In this document: in pieces, positions 38,813-47,532 of the stretch
Layout of the letters: every line of letters starts with the position of its first letter
Numbering within the stretch: position 1 is the stretch's first letter
The notes under the pieces: generated by a model
Databases searched by the model: none
Told to the model about the DNA's origin: nothing
What the model saw: only the letters and a program-made list of their open reading frames with translations
NCBI GenBank assembly: GCA_964473465.1
Contig: CAYYPE010000009.1
Location: 62,001-126,000, forward strand
Reading direction: 5' to 3'
Origin: CALHRB01 sp964473465
Lineage (GTDB): Bacteria > Bacteroidota > Ignavibacteria > Kapaibacteriales > UBA2268
Length of the DNA: 64,000 nucleotides
Made by a program: the position numbers and the translations under genes

Positions 38813-40865
38813 ATTTTTTCTTCCACTTCAACTTTGATATACCTTCCGCTGATTGTATTCTTTGGATTTCATCACGCAACATAGCAGCCCTCTCGAAATC
38901 AAGTTCTCTGGCTGCTTTTTTCATTTCGAGAAACATATTTTCAAGCATTTCCTGTCTTTGTTCAGATGTAAGATATTTAATAACTGGTTCAGCAGATTTC
39001 ATTAACTTTTGTTTCTCTATGTCATCATATCTTTGTTTCTTTTGAGTTTGTATGTCAGCAATGGAAGTAGAACTTAATATCTCCTCGAGAGTTTTATAAA
39101 CAGTTTTGGGATTAATATTATTCTCAATATTATATTGTATTTGTAATTTCCTCCTCCTGTTTGTCTCCTCAATCACTTTGCTCATAGAATTTGTTATATT
39201 ATCAGCATAGAGTATTACCAGACCTTCAACGTTTCTGGCTGTTCTGCCGGCAATTTGCATAAGAGAACGCTCACTACGAAGAAAACCCTCTTTATCTGCA
39301 TCCAGAATTGCAACCAGTGACACTTCCGGCAAATCAAGTCCTTCCCTCAAAAGATTAACTCCAACTAAGACATCATAAGTTCCAAGCCTTAGGTTTCTGA
39401 TAATTTCAACCCGCTCCAGAGAGTCAATATCTGAATGAATATAAGCCACCTTGACATTGAGATTCTGAAGATAATCAGTTAAATCCTCGGACATTCTTTT
39501 GGTTAGAGTTGTAACAAGAACTCTCTCCCCCTTTTTTGTCCTTTCTCTGATTTCGTTTAGTAAATCATCAATTTGTGTTTTAATAGGTCTAACGCTTATT
39601 TCAGGATCAACCAAGCCTGTAGGTCTAATAACCTGCTCAACAACAACCCCTTCACATTTTTCAAGTTCGTAGGGTCCGGGTGTTGCACTAACAAAAACAG
39701 CCTGATTAATCAAAGACTCGAACTCATCAAATTTTAAGGGTCTGTTCTCCAAAGCGGAGGGAAGCCTGAAACCATGTTCTACAAGGGTTTGTTTTCTTGA
39801 TCGGTCTCCGTTATACATTGCTCTCAATTGAGGAATTGTAACATGACTTTCGTCTATTACTAATAAATAATCATCTGGAAAATAATGCAATAAAGTTTGT
39901 GGTGTTTCTCCGAATGTCCTTCCGGATAAATGCATCGAATAGTTTTCAATCCCTGAACAATAACCTACTTCTTTCATCATTTCAAGATCGAAAATTGTTC
40001 TCTGCTCCAATCTTTGTGCTTCAAGCAGTTTACCCTCCGAACGCAGGATTTTCAACCTGTCATATAATTCATCTCGGATGTCGCTCATTGCTTTTTGTAA
40101 ACGGGCTTCTGAAGTTACAAAAAGCTTTGCTGGAAATAGTGTAACCGTCTCAACTTCATTAATAGTTTTACCCGTAAAAGAATCAATAAAGGTCATCTTT
40201 TCAATCTCATCACCAAACATTTCAATTCTCAATGCTGTTTGCGTTTCATAAGCTGGCATAACATCAATAATATCACCCCTTACCCGAAATGTTCCTCTTG
40301 TAAACTCAAAATCATTTCTGGAGTAATATAAATCAGTAAGTTTATAAATCAATCTTTGTCTGTTAATAGACATCCCGGATTTCAAAGGCAAGAGAAGAGA
40401 AATGAAATCATCTTTCCGCCCGATACTATATATGCAACTAACAGAAGCAACAATAATAACATCCCTTCGCTCTTCTACCAAAGCACTCGTAGCCTTGAGC
40501 CTAAGCCTATCAATTTCATCATTTATAGAGAAATCTTTTTCAATATATGTATCAGTTGTTGGTATATATGCCTCTGGTTGATAATAGTCATAATATGATA
40601 TAAAATATTCAACGGCATTATCAGGAAAAAAAGCTCTGAATTCACTATAAAGCTGAGCAGCAAGAGTTTTATTTGGCGAAATAACTAAAGTCGGTTTCTG
40701 TGTTTCCTGTATAACATTCGAAATTGTGAAAGTTTTTCCTGACCCGGTAACACCTAATAATGTCTGATATTTATCACCCCTGTTTAAACCATCAACTAAC
40801 TCTTTAATAGCTTTTGGTTGATCGCCTGCTGGTTTATAACTCGAAATTAATCTAAAACTCTTCAT
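38811..40865 (-). CDS. uvrB: UvrABC system protein B
   Basis: Helicase-like damage-recognition subunit of nucleotide excision repair. Walker A is LLGVTGSGKTFT; the conserved helicase motifs FISYYDYYQPEAY, DYLLVIDESHVT and QIAGRTARN are present, and the C-terminal UVR motif binds UvrC. 684 residues is typical. UvrA and UvrC are not in the window. Confidence 0.97.
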   Translation of the reverse strand: MKSFRLISSYKPAGDQPKAIKELVDGLNRGDKYQTLLGVTGSGKTFTISNVIQETQKPTLVISPNKTLAAQLYSEFRAFFPDNAVEYFISYYDYYQPEAYIPTTDTYIEKDFSINDEIDRLRLKATSALVEERRDVIIVASVSCIYSIGRKDDFISLLLPLKSGMSINRQRLIYKLTDLYYSRNDFEFTRGTFRVRGDIIDVMPAYETQTALRIEMFGDEIEKMTFIDSFTGKTINEVETVTLFPAKLFVTSEARLQKAMSDIRDELYDRLKILRSEGKLLEAQRLEQRTIFDLEMMKEVGYCSGIENYSMHLSGRTFGETPQTLLHYFPDDYLLVIDESHVTIPQLRAMYNGDRSRKQTLVEHGFRLPSALENRPLKFDEFESLINQAVFVSATPGPYELEKCEGVVVEQVIRPTGLVDPEISVRPIKTQIDDLLNEIRERTKKGERVLVTTLTKRMSEDLTDYLQNLNVKVAYIHSDIDSLERVEIIRNLRLGTYDVLVGVNLLREGLDLPEVSLVAILDADKEGFLRSERSLMQIAGRTARNVEGLVILYADNITNSMSKVIEETNRRRKLQIQYNIENNINPKTVYKTLEEILSSTSIADIQTQKKQRYDDIEKQKLMKSAEPVIKYLTSEQRQEMLENMFLEMKKAARELDFERAAMLRDEIQRIQSAEGISKLKWKKK

Positions 40866-40942
40866 TACTTTTAAAAAAAATCAAAAAATAGTAAAATCTT
40901 TCTTAAATTAACAATGTTATTTTCTGGATTTATAATTTTTAT

Positions 40943-41662
40943 ATGGGTAAAGAATCTTCAAAACAATTATTATTTTTATTTGGATTTGGTCTAATTACAT
41001 TTATTGTCTGGCAATTTCCATTTGGTAGAATTATTTTATATCCTTTTACAATATTAGGCACGTGGTTTCATGAAATGGGACATGGTTTGACGGCAATGCT
41101 GCTTGGAGGTAAGTTTCTTGAACTCGTAATTTTTCCAGATGCTTCGGGTTATGCAAGGTTTACTACAGATTTATTTCTCGGTAACATTGGTCAAGCTCTT
41201 GTTGCAATTGGTGGTCCGGTTGGTCCTACTATAGCTGGATCAATCCTTATAATTTCATCAAAGAAAATAAAATTCGGAAGAATTGCAATGTTTCTACTTG
41301 GATTGTTTATGTTGATATCAGTCCTTTTCTGGATACGTTCTTTTATTGGTATTCTTATAATCGCTGCTCTTGGAGTTCTAATAATTTTTATTTCACTCAA
41401 GGGTTCAGATAAATTACAGATTTTATCGCTTCAATTTCTCGGAGTGCAGGCAATAATGAGCTTGTATCTGAGTATTGATTACTTATTCTCTTCAGGTGGT
41501 TCTGTTGGAGGTAGTTCATTTAGTTCAGATACAGCAATCATAGCTAACAACCTTTTATTACCTCACTGGTTCTGGGCAATTTTAATATTAGCTTTTTCTA
41601 TCTTTATGATTTTTTATAGCATTAAGTTTACCTATTCAGATAATAACAAGAAAAGCTCTTAA
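40943..41662 (+). CDS. M50-family (M50B-like) membrane metallopeptidase
   Basis: A 239-residue integral membrane protein with about six hydrophobic segments. FHEMGHGLTAMLLGG in the second segment carries the HEXXH zinc motif; a second metal ligand motif of NPDG type is not obvious, but GGPVGPTIAG resembles the M50B pattern (Pfam Peptidase_M50B). Substrate unknown; many such proteins are site-2-protease relatives of unknown function. It is divergent from uvrB and is followed by a hairpin. Confidence 0.8.
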   Translation: MGKESSKQLLFLFGFGLITFIVWQFPFGRIILYPFTILGTWFHEMGHGLTAMLLGGKFLELVIFPDASGYARFTTDLFLGNIGQALVAIGGPVGPTIAGSILIISSKKIKFGRIAMFLLGLFMLISVLFWIRSFIGILIIAALGVLIIFISLKGSDKLQILSLQFLGVQAIMSLYLSIDYLFSSGGSVGGSSFSSDTAIIANNLLLPHWFWAILILAFSIFMIFYSIKFTYSDNNKKSS

Positions 41663-41673
41663 TAAAAAAGAAC

Positions 41674-41722
41674 CTCTGCGAACTCTGCGTGAAATCAATT
41701 TTTTCTCGCAAAGAACGCAAAG
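41674..41722 (+). terminator. Long imperfect stem-loop after the M50 gene
   Basis: CTCTGCGAACTCTGCG (41674-41689) and CGCAAAGAACGCAAAG (41707-41722) pair at 12 of 16 positions and are followed by TTTTTTCT, as expected for a plus-strand terminator. The internal CTCTGCG repeat also resembles short intergenic repeats found in many genomes. Confidence 0.55.
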
Positions 41723-41806
41723 TTTTTTCTCTAATCACAAATTTTTTACAAATCCTTTCTCTTTAAATACATGAAAAATATCTAAAAATTATTGATCATT
41801 ATATAC

Positions 41807-42817
41807 TCATTTTTTATTAATTGATTTAATAAAATAGTTAATTAACTTCTCAACAGCTTCCGAAGGAAGAATTTTGCCATCCAATATTTTTTTCTCAAAA
41901 TCCACGAGCTTTTTCTTTATCAAACTATTTTCAAAAAATATCGATTTTATACCATTTTCAATCAATATATTAAACCAGTCAAGATTCTGCTGTTTCCTTC
42001 TATTGAAAAACATACCATTTGATTTTGTTTGAACTTCAAATTCCTTAATAACATCCCAGATTTCTTTTATTCCAGTCATTTTTAGAGCCGAGGCAGTCAT
42101 TACTTTTGTCTCCCACCCAATTGTTGCTGGTTGCAAATAATGTATTGCAAGAGAATATGCATTTTTTGTCATTTCTGAGAGATTAATATTCTCCCCATCA
42201 GATTTATTAATTACCAGCAAATCAGCTATCTCAACAGAACCCTTTTTTAACCCTTGCAATTCATCCCCACCACCGGGTTGGAGCAAAAGAAGAAAAAAGT
42301 CAACTATAGTCCTCACAAGAACTTCACTCTGTCCCACTCCCACTGTTTCAACAATAATTATATCAAACCCAAAAGCCTCGCATATAAATATTGACTCTCT
42401 TGTTCTATTGGCAATACCCCCGGCTGCTCCTCGTGAAGGCGATGGCCTGATAAAAACATTAGGATTATTCGAAATCTTCTGCATTCTCGTCTTATCACCA
42501 AGAATTGAACCTTTTGACTTCGTACTGCTCGGATCAACTGCCAATATTGCTACTTTGTGACCCAAACTTGTTATATAATCAACAAAAGAATCAATAAAAG
42601 TACTTTTGCCGACACCCGGTGACCCTGTTATTCCAATTCTTATTGAATTTCCAGAAAAAGGAATTATTCTATTCAGCAATTTTCTTGCGATTTTCTGATG
42701 CTCCGGATTAACGCTTTCAACTAATGTAATCGCCTTCGATAGAGCCAATCTATCACCTGTAAGAATTCTCTCAAGTAAATAATTCTCCTTAATGTCAATA
42801 TTTTTACTAAAAGCCAT
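41807..42817 (-). CDS. meaB: Methylmalonyl-CoA mutase-associated GTPase MeaB
   Basis: SIMIBI-class P-loop GTPase that protects and loads cobalamin onto methylmalonyl-CoA mutase (ArgK/MeaB family). Walker A GSPGVGKSTFIDSF and switch/Walker B region VAILAVDPSSTKSKGSIL are clear, with the base-recognition motif NKSD. Length 336 residues. No mutase gene is near. Its start codon directly follows a hexanucleotide repeat and no ribosome site can be seen, an odd feature. Confidence 0.93.
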   Translation of the reverse strand: MAFSKNIDIKENYLLERILTGDRLALSKAITLVESVNPEHQKIARKLLNRIIPFSGNSIRIGITGSPGVGKSTFIDSFVDYITSLGHKVAILAVDPSSTKSKGSILGDKTRMQKISNNPNVFIRPSPSRGAAGGIANRTRESIFICEAFGFDIIIVETVGVGQSEVLVRTIVDFFLLLLQPGGGDELQGLKKGSVEIADLLVINKSDGENINLSEMTKNAYSLAIHYLQPATIGWETKVMTASALKMTGIKEIWDVIKEFEVQTKSNGMFFNRRKQQNLDWFNILIENGIKSIFFENSLIKKKLVDFEKKILDGKILPSEAVEKLINYFIKSINKK

Positions 42818-42841
42818 AACAATAACAATAACAATAACAAT
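42818..42841. repeat. Hexanucleotide tandem repeat (AACAAT)x4 next to meaB start
   Basis: Four perfect copies of AACAAT (TTATTG-type on the minus strand) lie immediately upstream of the meaB ATG, followed by two degenerate copies. This is exactly where a ribosome binding site would be. Repeat-number change could alter translation. Confidence 0.85.
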
Positions 42842-42953
42842 AAAAATAAATATAATAACAAAAATAATATTAAAAAGTGATAAATTTTACATGAAATGAG
42901 GTAGAATTTCGTTTTAAATAATAGTTTTTTGAAAATGAGGCAAAAAATCCAGA

Positions 42954-43316
42954 GGGGATGAAATGGCTTCGACGGGGTGATGGAGTTTGAATGCTGCATG
43001 TCGTGCTCAATCGGTGGCGCACGTAAATACAACCGGTATGCATTATAAATGCCAACAATGATTACGCAATGGCTGCCTAATTAATTACGCAGCCACATCT
43101 TTCGAAAAGTTTGCCCGTCGGCATTTTCGAAAGGTGTCGCAAATAGACGGGCTGGTCCTGATTTGCTTCACAGGGAAAAGGACGAGAATTAAACTGTGAA
43201 TAGGTTTATGCAACCTGTCGTTTGGTCAAGCATAAACTTAAATTTATAAAACGACTAAACATGTAGAAGCTTCGAATGAAGCTCTCCGGACGCGGGTTCG
43301 ACTCCCGCCATCTCCA
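42954..43316 (+). ncRNA. ssrA: Transfer-messenger RNA (tmRNA)
   Basis: One-piece tmRNA that rescues stalled ribosomes. The 5' end GGGGATGAAATGGC and the 3' T-arm CGGGTTCGACTCCCG are typical; the acceptor stem GGGGATG pairs with CATCTCC and contains the G3-U wobble needed by alanyl-tRNA synthetase. The genome does not encode the final CCA cleanly (ACAAA follows), so it may be added. The tag frame begins with GCC at 43051 and ends at TAA 43078-43080, giving ANNDYAMAA. A strong terminator follows. Confidence 0.95.
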
Positions 43317-43330
43317 CAAACCAAACCTGA

Positions 43331-43353
43331 AAACCCTGACTGCGTCGGGGTTT
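43331..43353 (+). terminator. Rho-independent terminator of ssrA
   Basis: AAACCCTGAC and GTCGGGGTTT form a stem with a 3-base loop (one G-U pair), followed by T-rich sequence, 15 bases after the tmRNA 3' end. Confidence 0.85.
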
Positions 43354-43565
43354 TGTGTTTGAAAGCGAAATTAGTGACCTAAATATGCCTATTTTCCTGA
43401 ATTTAAAAAAATAATTTAACTCTCCTTCCCCTCCACGATGGGCTTTTCAATTCTTTCTGATCTTATTAGTAATTCTGTAAATTTCTAAATATTAACTTAT
43501 AATTAACACTCTAAACACAAAAAAGAGTTATTTTTGAGTTTTATTCACTAATTTTTAGGCTGATT

Positions 43566-46403
43566 ATGAAACAATTATACTTTTTGATTGCTGTAATGAC
43601 ATTTCTAACTTTATCAATTTCTGAAACATTTGCTGGTGGTATAATTCGTGGCAAAATTACCGATAAGCCTGAAGGATTGTCTTTAGCGGGAGCAAGTATT
43701 ACATTATCAAATTCGAAATTAGGTGCCGTATCCAATAAAAATGGGGATTTCACAATTTTGAATGTCCCGGAAGGTTCATACGAATTAGCTGTAAAGTATT
43801 TGGGCTACCAAACAAACAACTTAAAAATAAATGTTGACAATAACAAAACTTCTTTTGTTAAAATTGAAATGGAACCTCAATCTATAATCAAAGATGAAGT
43901 TGTCATTATTGGTGATATGTTAAGGGGTCAGGCAAAAGCATTGAACCAGCAAAAGAGTAATGTTAATATTACAAATATAGTATCTGCTGATCAGGTGGGG
44001 CGTTTTCCTGACGCTAATATCGGCGATGCAATGAAAAGAATGACTGGAATAACAGTTCAGTATGATCAGGGAGAAGCCCGTTTTGGATTAATACGTGGTA
44101 CTTCACCACAGCTCAATTCAATTACCATAAATGGAGATAGAATTCCTTCTGCCGAAGGAGATAATAGAACAATCCAACTTGACTTAATTCCTGCTGATAT
44201 GATAAAATCAGTCGAAATCAACAAAGCCCTTACGGCCGATATGGATGCCGATGCTATTGGAGGCTCTATAAATTTAGTTACCCGTGATGTTGTAAATCAA
44301 AACACATTATCAATAACCGCCGGAAGTGGAATAAATTTGCTAAGCAATAAGCCTATTCTGAACGGTGCAATTTCGGCTGGTACAAGGTTATTAGACAATA
44401 AATTCGGTATTAGTTTGAATGCCTCTTACAATAATCTTATTTTTGGTTCTGATAATATCGAAGGTGCATGGTTAGAAGGACCCAATGGTTCAGCTTACCT
44501 TGGAAATTTTGAAGTGCGTCAGTACGATTTAATACGCACACGTCAAAGTATTGGTGGTGGTTTGGATTATAAATTCAATAATGAACACTCAGTAAACTTC
44601 AATGTATTATACAATCACAGAAATGACTGGGAAAATAGATATAGATTAAGACTTCGCTACGACAAAGGAGATGCAGTTACGGTCAACAACGTCAAATATA
44701 AAGGTCTCCCTGACAGCACTGGAACTGTTAAAAATGTAGAAATCATCCGACAAAACAAACAAGGAATTAATAACGAAACCAATAACCACGGCTCCAGATT
44801 AGAAGACCAACGAACTGTCAATATTGCCTTTGGAGGTGAAAATTTATTATTTAATTCATTGAAAATTAACTGGCAAGCAAATTGGGCAAAAGCCTCCGAA
44901 GAAAAACCTAATGAAAGATATATAAGTTATCGTGATAAAAAGGGTGTCCTAAAAGTAAATTCATCAAATGGAAGAGAGCCTCAATTCGAAATAATAACCG
45001 GAAATGATCTATCAAAATTTTCCCTTTATGAATTATATCAACGTAACTCATTTACAGAAGATAAGGATTTTAACGGAAAAATTGATTTTGAGATTCCATG
45101 GCTAACAGGTAATTTCAACAATGATGTTAAATTTGGCGTCCGCTTAAGAAGCAAAAATAAGAATAGAAATAACGACTATTTCAAATATTCTCCGATAGGA
45201 ACAGAAATTGCAATAATGAACCTTATAAAATTACATAATGCCACCAAAGATAACTTTCTTGCTGGAAATTACATAGCAGGTGATTTTCCAGATAGAGAAT
45301 TTGCAGGCAGTTTGGACCTCAATAATTCATCCTTATTCAAAAAAACAGATGCAAAAGAAGAATATATCCCAGCTAATTTCGTTGCAAAAGAAAATATATT
45401 TGCCGGGTATTTACAATTAGATCAAAATATTGGTGATAAGTTTGTTGTTTTAGCTGGTCTAAGAATTGAAAATACTTCGATAGAATACAATGCAAATGAA
45501 TTAATATATGACGAAGACAATGATGAAGAACCCTATAAAATCAATCCAACAAAAGGCACCCAGAATTATTTAAACATACTTCCTCAGATAAATTTAAAAT
45601 ACTCTTTTACTGATAATATCATCGTAAGAGCAGCATTCACTAATTCAATAGCCCGACCCAACTACTACGACTTAGCTCCATATAGAAATATAGTTGTTGC
45701 GGACAACGAGATATACGAAGGTAACAGTGCATTGAAACCAACTAAATCTGTCAATATAGATTTAATGGCTGATTATTATTTCGAATCAATAGGTATTCTA
45801 TCTGCTGGTATTTTCCAGAAAAGTTTAAGCGATTATTTCTATACTAACATCGTTAAGGATTATAATGACGCAAAGTCAGGCACTACTTATGATTACTATT
45901 ATCGTCCCGAAAATGGAGCAAAAGCAACATTATTTGGCTTTGAATTATCTTTCCATCGCCAATTGGATTTCTTGCCCGGTTTTTTGAAAGGTTTTGGTGT
46001 TTATGCTAATTATACTTTTACTACTTCGGAAGCTGAAGGTCTAAAAATCCCCGGAAGAGAGCAAGAAAAAGTAACATTGCCCGGAACAGCAGGTAATATG
46101 ATTAATGCTTCGCTATCTTACGAATTGTTCGGTTTGAATTTACGTATTTCGTTAAACTATACCTCTGATTACATACTGGAATTTGGTGCTTCAGAATTTT
46201 ATGATTTATATTATGATAAACAAACATTCCTTGATTTCAATGGTTCTTATGAAATAATCAAAGGTCTTAACTTCTATACCGAAATTAATAACATAACCAA
46301 TCAACCTTTAAGAGTATATCAAGGCAAAGGTCATTCCGAAAGGACTGTTCAGGCTGAATTTTATAATTTGCGTATTAATGCTGGAATTAAATATAATTTA
46401 TAA
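43566..46403 (+). CDS. TonB-dependent receptor with carboxypeptidase-like regulatory domain
   Basis: A 945-residue outer-membrane receptor. Signal peptide (to about residue 25), then a carboxypeptidase-regulatory-like domain (about 27-105) before the plug. The plug contains VGRFPDANIGDAMKRM and IRGTSPQLNSITINGDRIP, the pattern of the TonB-Xanth-Caul (TIGR01782-type) receptors. Barrel strands follow to the C-terminus (IKYNL). It overlaps the next gene by one base (TAATG), so the two are translated together; that partner is a beta-propeller phytase-like lipoprotein. The natural ligand is unproven; phytate-derived phosphates are plausible. Confidence 0.88.
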   Translation: MKQLYFLIAVMTFLTLSISETFAGGIIRGKITDKPEGLSLAGASITLSNSKLGAVSNKNGDFTILNVPEGSYELAVKYLGYQTNNLKINVDNNKTSFVKIEMEPQSIIKDEVVIIGDMLRGQAKALNQQKSNVNITNIVSADQVGRFPDANIGDAMKRMTGITVQYDQGEARFGLIRGTSPQLNSITINGDRIPSAEGDNRTIQLDLIPADMIKSVEINKALTADMDADAIGGSINLVTRDVVNQNTLSITAGSGINLLSNKPILNGAISAGTRLLDNKFGISLNASYNNLIFGSDNIEGAWLEGPNGSAYLGNFEVRQYDLIRTRQSIGGGLDYKFNNEHSVNFNVLYNHRNDWENRYRLRLRYDKGDAVTVNNVKYKGLPDSTGTVKNVEIIRQNKQGINNETNNHGSRLEDQRTVNIAFGGENLLFNSLKINWQANWAKASEEKPNERYISYRDKKGVLKVNSSNGREPQFEIITGNDLSKFSLYELYQRNSFTEDKDFNGKIDFEIPWLTGNFNNDVKFGVRLRSKNKNRNNDYFKYSPIGTEIAIMNLIKLHNATKDNFLAGNYIAGDFPDREFAGSLDLNNSSLFKKTDAKEEYIPANFVAKENIFAGYLQLDQNIGDKFVVLAGLRIENTSIEYNANELIYDEDNDEEPYKINPTKGTQNYLNILPQINLKYSFTDNIIVRAAFTNSIARPNYYDLAPYRNIVVADNEIYEGNSALKPTKSVNIDLMADYYFESIGILSAGIFQKSLSDYFYTNIVKDYNDAKSGTTYDYYYRPENGAKATLFGFELSFHRQLDFLPGFLKGFGVYANYTFTTSEAEGLKIPGREQEKVTLPGTAGNMINASLSYELFGLNLRISLNYTSDYILEFGASEFYDLYYDKQTFLDFNGSYEIIKGLNFYTEINNITNQPLRVYQGKGHSERTVQAEFYNLRINAGIKYNL

Positions 46404-47485
46404 TGAGTAAAATGAAAATATTATTTTTATTTTTTACAGCTTTAGCAATATCATTTTTCGGTTGTCAGAAAAATGATTCTACTCAAAGCATAACCAAAAG
46501 TAAATACCCACTGATTCAATATGATGTCATCTCAGAGTGGAATGACGATCATAATATTGATTCACCTGCTTTATGGATGTCCCCTGACGGCTCTAATTCA
46601 TTCATCATTGCCACAAGTAAAGCAAAACACAATTTGTTTGTTTACAATGCTACAGACCTTAAATTACTAAAGCAGGTTGGGAAAAAAGGCAAAGGACCTC
46701 TCGAATTTGAACGTCCAAATGGTGTTTGGGTTTTAGATAATTACCTATTTGTTTGCGAGCGGGATAATCATCGTATTCAGGTTATTTCTCTGCCGGATTT
46801 CACATTCGTAGGATTTGTAGGCGAAAATCAACTTATTCGTCCTTATGGCTTAAGTGTTGTGAATAAAAACGATTATTATAGTATTTTTATAACTGATCAA
46901 TTCGAAGTAGAAAATCATATTTATCCTCCTTATTATATGCTAAATCAAAGAGTCCAGCATTTTGATATTAAAATTCAAAACAATACAATAATTGAGCAAA
47001 ATCTGGAAAATTCTTTTGGCGACACCCTTGGACAAGGTCAATTAATAATCGTCGAATCAATTTTTGCAGATCCGGAGCATAACCGATTATTAATTGCCGA
47101 TGAAGATAAGAATCAAAATGTTGTTAAAATCTATGATATGACTGGAAATTATCTTCAGCAAACTCTGGGCGGAGATTTAATCCAATATCAGGCAGAAGGA
47201 ATTATGATGTATGATTGCGTAAGAGGTGAAGGCTATTATTTTTTAACCGATCAGGATTTTTACAAAACAAACAATAATACATTTCATGTTTATAATCGCA
47301 GAGATTTGAAATATGTTGGCTCTTTTATTTCGGATAAAATTCAAAATACTGATGGAATCTGGATTACAAACCAAAAATTGGGTATGTTTGAACAAGGTGT
47401 ATTAATTGCCGTTAATGATGATGGAGGAGTTGGAATTATTGACATTAAGAAGATATTTAAAGCTTTAAATATTGAATGTAAATAA
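46403..47485 (+). CDS. Beta-propeller phytase-like lipoprotein
   Basis: A 360-residue lipoprotein (lipobox FFGC, Cys about 21) whose mature part looks like a beta-propeller phytase (Pfam Phytase, PF02333): NIDSPALWMSPDG parallels the family's DDPAIW start, followed by IIATSKAKHNLFVYN, FERPNGVWV, CERDNHRIQV, QYQAEGIMMYD and GYYFLTDQ. Such enzymes release phosphate from phytate with calcium. Calcium-site residues cannot be verified by eye. The one-base overlap with the TonB receptor suggests a surface nutrient-capture pair. Remote relation to NHL or other six-blade propellers is the alternative. Confidence 0.7.
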   Translation: MSKMKILFLFFTALAISFFGCQKNDSTQSITKSKYPLIQYDVISEWNDDHNIDSPALWMSPDGSNSFIIATSKAKHNLFVYNATDLKLLKQVGKKGKGPLEFERPNGVWVLDNYLFVCERDNHRIQVISLPDFTFVGFVGENQLIRPYGLSVVNKNDYYSIFITDQFEVENHIYPPYYMLNQRVQHFDIKIQNNTIIEQNLENSFGDTLGQGQLIIVESIFADPEHNRLLIADEDKNQNVVKIYDMTGNYLQQTLGGDLIQYQAEGIMMYDCVRGEGYYFLTDQDFYKTNNNTFHVYNRRDLKYVGSFISDKIQNTDGIWITNQKLGMFEQGVLIAVNDDGGVGIIDIKKIFKALNIECK

Positions 47486-47495
47486 TGATTTTAGT

Positions 47496-47521
47496 GGGGG
47501 CGAACACTCTTATTCGCCCCC
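47496..47521. terminator. GC-rich hairpin between convergent genes
   Basis: Perfect arms GGGGGCGAA and TTCGCCCCC with an 8-base loop, between the phytase-like and S41 genes. It can terminate from both sides, although T-tracts are modest. Confidence 0.65.
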
Positions 47522-47532
47522 TACGACATTTT

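Noticed and set aside
42721..43032. 103-codon minus-strand frame with a Leu-rich stretch
   Set aside because: The Leu run is translation of the AACAAT repeat and the frame overlaps meaB and the tmRNA.
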